DNA from: Oscheius sp. JU75 | Taxonomy: Eukaryota > Nematoda > Chromadorea > Rhabditida > Rhabditidae | NCBI GenBank assembly: GCA_037178855.1 | Contig: JASJZC010000001.1 | Span: forward strand, 1,426,001-1,490,000 | Direction: 5' to 3' | Length of the DNA stretch: 64,000 bases | Shown: positions 58,188-64,000 of the stretch, one piece after another | Layout: every line of letters begins with the position of its first letter | Position numbering within the stretch: position 1 is the stretch's first letter | Program-made: the position numbers and the translations under genes | Notes under the pieces: generated by a model | Seen by the model: only the letters and a program-made list of their open reading frames with translations | What the model was told of the DNA's origin: nothing | Databases searched by the model: none

Positions 58188-59233
58188 ATGACCGTTCCTC
58201 CAGTTGTTGACGTCCACTGGCTGCAGAAAAATGCTATAAATGTCAAGATTCTCCATGTCAGCAGTGTCATGACCCCGAAACCCGATTGGCGAGAGTTCAA
58301 AGCGCAGAAGTTTGGAAATTTCGAGAAGATGATGAAGGAGAGCTCAACTCCAACCGAACTGATTCCCGGAGCCGGCTTCTTTGACTTTTCGGTGGCTTAT
58401 TATCCTGGAGAGTTAGTTACCAATAATTGATATAAGTTGTTTCTAGGTTTCAGAGATTTTCTCTCTACCCTCCAGACAAGTTCCAAGAGTACATTCGTCT
58501 CCTGGGAATAGATTTCTATGACCATGTCGTGGTATACAGTAATGGTCCGGCTTCTGGAATGCTTTTCGCCTCCAGAGCTTGGTGGACATTTAGATTGTAT
58601 GGTCATCACAATGTTAGTGTCCTGAGTGGTGGATTCGATGCTTGGACAGCAGCTGGTCTTGGGACAACAAGTGATGTTTGCAAAGGAAAGGTTGGTGAGA
58701 GAGACATAGTGACAGTGACAGTGACATTCAGATAGGCAACTGGAGAGCCAAACCGATTGATCGGTCCCTCTTGGCGGAGTTTAGTGAACTAGATTTTCAA
58801 CATCTGGAAAATTTGAACTATTTGGATGCTCGGCCGAGAGAACAGTTCGTTGGGGAACATCCTCTAGGAATACCTGCACCAGGTAGTACCATGATCGCTG
58901 TCACTGTTACGATCACTTCCAGACTCAACCGGATCTCACATTCATGGTTCTGTCAGTTTTCCTCTCTCTGAAGTCATGACACCTGCCGGCCTCAAGAACA
59001 AGGGAGACATCCAACAAGCTATGGAAGCTATCGGTTACAAGAAGGATAAACCCATAGTGACAGCCTGTATGACTGGAGTTCAGGCTTCTCTACTCTCGTT
59101 CGCATTGTTTACTTCAGGCTACAAGTCCAAGGTTTTCAACGTAGGTACATTTACGTTTCGAAATTGAACTAAACTTTAGGGAAGCATGACAGAGGTGGCA
59201 GCCAGGGACTCTTCATTGATCAATGAAATGTAA
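58188..59233 (+). CDS. Two-domain rhodanese (thiosulfate / 3-mercaptopyruvate sulfurtransferase)
   Basis: Exons 58188-58411, 58447-58690, 58732-58882, 58923-59140, 59180-59233; 296 aa, the size of TST and MPST (about 297). These enzymes transfer sulfane sulfur through a catalytic cysteine. The N-terminal inactive rhodanese domain shows VVDVHWLQKN, GAGFFDFS, FQEYIRLLGI, VVVYSNG and VSVLSGGFDAWTAAG. The linker IGNWRAKPIDRSLLAEFSEL follows. The catalytic domain has YLDARPREQFVGEHPLGIP, IHGSVSFPLSEV and the active loop ACMTGVQASL. The cysteine is kept, and a non-basic loop leans towards MPST (CGSGVTA) rather than TST (CRKGVTA). A CTTCTAG acceptor ends 12 nt before the ATG. All four introns are 35-41 nt. 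The stop codon overlaps an AATAAA. It starts 241 bp after the RGK stop. Confidence 0.92.
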
Positions 59234-59237
59234 TAAA
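59232..59237 (+). terminator. AATAAA overlapping the rhodanese stop codon
   Basis: The sequence ATG-TAA-TAAAG places AATAAA from the second base of the stop codon, implying a 3' UTR of only about 10-30 nt if used. Confidence 0.6.
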
Positions 59238-59342
59238 GTGACTTGTTCATCAATGGTATAGTAACAGACAGAGACAGAGAGATAGAGTAACCGATGTGAT
59301 ACACGGTCGAAGCATGACCCGCTCAATAAACCCTCAGAGCCG

Positions 59343-59400
59343 GCCCGCGTGGCCGAGTGGTTTGAGCATTAGTCTGATAAATGAACACTGCTAGCACGGT
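59343..59400 (+). repeat. tRNA-like pseudogene or SINE head
   Basis: Begins GGCCCGCGTGGCCGAGTGG, a good tRNA 5' half with A box, followed by a plausible anticodon-like stem-loop. The T arm is broken (GGTTCAG then an A-run). Confidence 0.45.
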
Positions 59401-61555
59401 TCAGAAAAAAAAATCCCTTAAATTCTGTGGTTCTTCGTACATAGTTGTCTCTTCCTGCCCTTTTTGTCAGAAACTCGACTGTCTCCGTCACTGCGAGACA
59501 GAAGATGTTTAAGTTTGACCGCTTGACTCTCAAAGAGAGATCATGCCTTTCCAGCTCCTAATTGGTGTTTTCAATGTACTAATGCTATAATCCGTGCCCA
59601 CATAACAACTTTTTGGGATTCATTGAATCAGATCAGAACGTTCAATAAACAAGAACATTATTCTTTTCCTTTATTGCTCGTCTTTCCATTATCGTTGATC
59701 CACATCGGGTGACAGAGTAGGTGATCGATTGTCAAATGGAGAACGTCTTGAGAAATGACACTAGCGATCAGGACCGGCTACGAGAGTCAGTTCAGAAGAT
59801 TATCACGAACATCTGCTAACATATTCCAATACGCTGTGTGGGCTCTGCATAAGGGAGATTCTCCTTTCCGATCTTCCGTCTCTTTCTGTCTCTCAGTATC
59901 TCAGTCTCTCAGACTCTCTGTCTCTGTTTCTTTCTGTCTCTCTGTCTCTCTCTCTCTCTGTCTCCCTCCGTCTCTTTGTCTCTCCACACTGGGAACATCC
60001 GAGAACGTTTCAGGTTCCAAAAGAAGTAGACTCTTTCTCTCTGTATGCGTCATAATATCCACAATCATGTCCTCTGCTGCACTTTTCCTATTTCTGCACC
60101 TCCGCCTTCCCAATTAGGTGTTCTTTTCATCCCCATTCAGCCAGTACAGTTCAAGACGACCAGACGGTTTTACTGGTCTAAAGCACCCCGATCTGGAATT
60201 CAATTCAGCCATTTTTCTACTGGGCTGTTATTGCAACAATTTTCATTTCGAGTTATCTACATGACATGTTTTCAAGAGCATATTTGTAGCTTCCGTTATT
60301 TTGCTCCTCTGAAAACATTTCCAGTATGTTTTCTCTTTTGGAAGCCATTAAACCTCGTAAACACTGAAGTTTTCTGATCTGTGTTTCATTCTATTCGCTG
60401 CCAGTGTTCAAAAAGAGTCGGGAGTAGTTCATTTCAAGTCCCTACAAACTGACGTCGAGTCATAAATTTGACATTTCTATGGCTCAGGGGTATGACGGCT
60501 TGACCCAGTTCCATCCAATTTTCTCTGTCGCTACTCCAAGAGTCGTCTGTCTCTTTACCACTCTGTTCGTCCAGAGTCTCAGTCATACTGTCCCTCTGCA
60601 TGTCTCTTCGAATCTGTCTCTCATTTTTATTTTCAAAGTTTTGATTTCTATTCCTAAGACTCTACATCATTTTTTAAGATCCAGGGCATCAGAACAGTCA
60701 GTCCAAAGATTATTTCTTTCCTCGAGATAGAGCTCTCGTTCGAGATCTAAAACCTCGCGGAACAACTTTGTGAAAGTAGTGGATAAGACGGGCGTGATCA
60801 GAGCAAAATACGGAAGAGACAGAGACAGACTACTGTGACATCATTTCTGTTATTTTACAATTGTCCATATTCGCCAAATTCCCTTTGTCGTTCCCAGACC
60901 GTTCCCCAGCTTGTTTATGTCCAAATTATCCTTTGTTTCACTTTTCCGCGTGTGTTTTCGAGGGAGAGAGTGTCTCTTATCTTAATGAGGCTGTGTACAA
61001 CACTAGCACCAAGCTGATTGCTCCGAAATCAGACCATCCTACAGTCCGGAATTCTGAGTGAATCCCTCGAATTTCTTTCGATTGCGAAGCAGACAGACGG
61101 CCAGACTTAAGTGAGAGAGAGAGAGACAGGGTCACGCGCCTTTCTGTTATCTGTCTCTCTCTCTCTTTCTTTGCAGCTGCTATCTTGGCCCTCTTCGAAG
61201 AAGGAAAAGTGCTTACGTAGGCAGATGTTTTGCACCTTTCTTTTAACAGTGCAAACAACGGGTGGTCTGATGGGCCATGAACTACATTCTCGCTGACTCA
61301 TAAATCGGGAGAGATCTCTAAAAAGTGATGTCTCGACATCGTTGACCAAGCGGCTCAAAAAGTCCTGAGCTCATCTCAATGGCCGTGCCTGGCACCGCAC
61401 TTCACACCGCTCATTCTTGGCCACAGTCACATGTCTCGGAGCTTTTAGAGAGAAAAGGAGCACATTTCCTTGATGAGTATGAGGATTATTCACTTTCTCT
61501 CTGGTACGAGCCGTCGCTACCCAGAAAGACAAAACGTTTGCGAACTGGCACCTTC

Positions 61556-61605
61556 TGATTTGCATTCGTAGCCCTAACCGACTGCGTTATGGCGCAAAGT
61601 TCAAG
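61556..61605 (-). repeat. tRNA-like SINE head, decayed
   Basis: Minus strand: A box CATAACGCAGTCGGTTAGGGC with CCAGTTCGC as a B-box relic upstream on the plus strand. It resembles the unit at 37168. Confidence 0.4.
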
Positions 61606-64000
61606 CGCGCTTTTCAGGAAGTACTGGATTGACTATGAGACTTTGTAATTTTTCAAACTTGGAATCTTTCCCGAAGACTAGAGCCATTAATACCGGCTAC
61701 AAACCAAAATGTCATTAGAAGGAACAGCCTCACCTTTCCAGTCCTGTTCCATTCGGTAGAGAACTAGGTTTCAGACTGATGCCCATTGTCTGAAGAACAA
61801 GTTCGGGGTCTGGCAATTTGGTCACTGTATACAAACAATTGTTCTTTTTGTGCCTGATTCCATCAAAAGGCACTCTCCTTCTCTCAAAAAAGTAAGTCTA
61901 GTTGCCTCTTAGTCTCTAGTAATCTCATACCATTCTCTACAATACTCAGACGGTTTATTGTCTCTTTCTGATGGGCTTCCTGTCAAGGACGAGCTTATGT
62001 CATTTTAGGCAAACCTCAGTAACAGGTTACGATAGAGCCTACGTTGCGTGACAGTGGGAGAGCAGTCTTCTCCAGACTCACAAATTGGTATGGACTTGCA
62101 CAGAGCAGAACTCTTGTCTAGCCGTCTTCTTCCTGCAAGCTGTGATACTCCCAGTTCGGAGCCGGCGGACGTTGTCAGATCTCGGCTCGAAGGGTCATCT
62201 CAACTATAGAGCGTTCATCAGACTTTCAATCCTGTGTTTTTCCCTCGTTCAAGTTTTAGGCAAAGATGAGAGACGGTATGAGTTTAATAATGTATGGCAT
62301 CTACATCCTCTCCCTCCCTCCCCTACCAGTTTCTTACTCTTGGCTATGAGTCAAATCGGAAAAAACTGTTCAAGCCAAATGTCTCAGTCTCTCGGTCGCT
62401 CCCTGGAAGTTGAACTGAACTTTGGAATGTAGAATGTATGTCAAGCTCATAACGTTCATCACTACTCTTCGGAAGGTAGGACTCACTCATTTTCCGATCA
62501 CCGTTAGCCTCGCAATTGTACTCATGTTTTCGCCCTGGCTCTGTTCTAAAAAGGCGCTTGTTCCTCCCATAAAAAGAGAGACCACCGCGAAATAAACGTA
62601 AAGTTCCATGACGTCTCTCGTCTAACTATAGCCTATGTTTATCCCGGCTCTCCCCAGCCCAAAAATGTACGATTCTTGGTTCGGACAAAGACTCATCCTC
62701 GCCAAATACAGCACCGAAATCTTGACGAACACCTAGATTATAGCCTGTTCCACCCACCTTATACTCTTACCATGTGCCCATATCTTATCCTTAATCCAAT
62801 TGTGGTCACGGGACTCAAATGCAATTGGCTTATCTGGACTTTAGAGTCTTTATCTTGTAATATCCCCTTCAATGTGGCGGAGAGAGAAAGAGAGATCGAA
62901 GAGCCAGTAAATACTACATCTACGTAGCAGATTCGATTATGACACTTCGTTGAAAACAGGCCAGAGAACAGTAGCTCATAATGTTCTACCACGCACACAC
63001 AAAGAGACAGTGATTGTCTCTGATCCTTGTGACTCATTCGAGTCCCAAACGACCACCTACTTTGGGGCTTCAGTACTTGGGGCTTCCCCTCCCCCTCATT
63101 TTTTTCAAGATCATTTTTGCAAGCTGCTGCATTCCCAGAATATGACATCTATCCAGAGGAACAAATGAACCTGTCCGCCTTCTGTTTGACCAAATCCCCT
63201 AAATTTTGCATGAGTCTTGGGCACCTAATTAGACCCTTGTTGCGTTTTTCATTATCTCATCCTCCTATGACTCTCTTCCAATCTTTGGCTTTTAAATCCC
63301 CCACGACAGATCACAAATAGGGGCAATTGGACTCTTCCTGGCGATTACAGTTGCTTATCGTCTGTTCGGAAAAGGCCCGCCAAATGAAGAGAGACGTGGT
63401 TTCATCATTCAGAGTCATTCTGGGTCTTTTCCCCGAAAAAGATGCGGAGTTTGGTAGTTTTTTGACAGATTCACCGAATCTCTCATGTGATGGACAACTT
63501 GGGATACGTAAGAGGACAAACTTTTGAGTACTGTTGTCCGTGACAGACTCAGTTGTTTCTGGCTTCTATAAAACGTTTTGGGCCGCACACAGCCTAGAAC
63601 AGAGGTCCAAAGGGTCTAATGGAAATTATCTGTTCTCCTTCCTATATCCTATTATTTGTGAAGGCAAGCAATACTTTCACTACTTTTTCGTTGGTTTCAC
63701 ATCTGTTTATCACAAAGTTGACAGTTAGACACAGCTAGTCGCTCATCGATGGTACCACCATTTTCTAAACAGCGTAATATTGGGTAGTGTCCGTTCGTGT
63801 GGTGTGTATGTGTCTGTGTGTCTGTCGGAAGCCAATATTGCCAATTAGTAACACTTCAGTTTGGAAGATAGCTTCGTTGGGAGAACGCTGCTCCTGCCAC
63901 GGTAGCTCTACTGGAGTGAAACATGTAAACAGGCTGAAGAAAGTAAAAAGACCAGGACAGGTGGACAGAAGGGAATAGAAACCGACCATAGTTCAAAGCA

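Larger units (their letters stand above)
59234..64000. other. 4.8-kb terminal stretch without a supported gene
   Basis: No exon chain with family resemblance is visible on either strand. It contains a tRNA-like element (59343-59400), a TCTCTGTC tract (59874-59985), a decayed tRNA-like head on minus (61556-61605) and CTCTCT near 61145-61175. An unrecognised fast-evolving gene cannot be excluded. Confidence 0.45.

Overview
The window is nuclear DNA of a small-genome invertebrate animal. Every recognisable gene is a multi-exon metazoan gene with GT-AG introns: clathrin light chain, DHFR, eIF2-alpha, prohibitin, ribosomal proteins, ADAM10, a TRH-receptor-like GPCR, an RGK GTPase and others. No prokaryotic or viral gene cassette is visible. 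I cannot fix the phylum from sequence alone. A free-living or parasitic invertebrate lineage that uses spliced-leader (SL) trans-splicing fits best.

I hand-built 18 gene models with 91 introns. Of these, 43 introns are only 34-45 nt, and most of the rest are much longer. Much of the long-intron class is filled by tRNA-derived SINEs or by degenerate CTGTC-type repeats.

Layout. 406-1571 (+): small membrane protein. 1843-3819 (+): unidentified acidic Ser-rich protein. 4534-12595 (+): clathrin light chain, DHFR and a ZCCHC14/ZCCHC2-like protein in tight tandem. 14509-16198 (+): FAXC, convergent with 16365-21585 (-), which holds prohibitin 1 followed by eIF2-alpha. 22093-25199 (+): RPL27A, RPLP1 and a DUF4773-like secreted protein, converging within 35 bp on OCIAD1 (25234-26144, -). 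OCIAD1 and ADAM10 (27083-32983, +) share a divergent promoter region. 36412-39565 (-): ACSF2. 41701-42663: a perfect 160-copy GACAGA array just upstream of a TRH-receptor-like GPCR (42874-45367, +). 45530-46456 (-): divergent tropomyosin-like protein. 49362-57946 (+): RGK-family GTPase with a probable 6.3-kb first intron, followed by a two-domain rhodanese (58188-59233, +). The last 4.8 kb hold no gene I can support.

The strongest systems-level signal is at gene starts. For about 14 of 18 genes a consensus 3' splice site (pyrimidines-YAG) lies 0-20 nt upstream of the start codon, often directly touching the ATG. Together with several same-strand gene clusters spaced 170-240 bp apart, this is what SL trans-splicing of polycistronic operons looks like. 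Gene functions are inferred from family resemblance recognised by eye; no database was searched.
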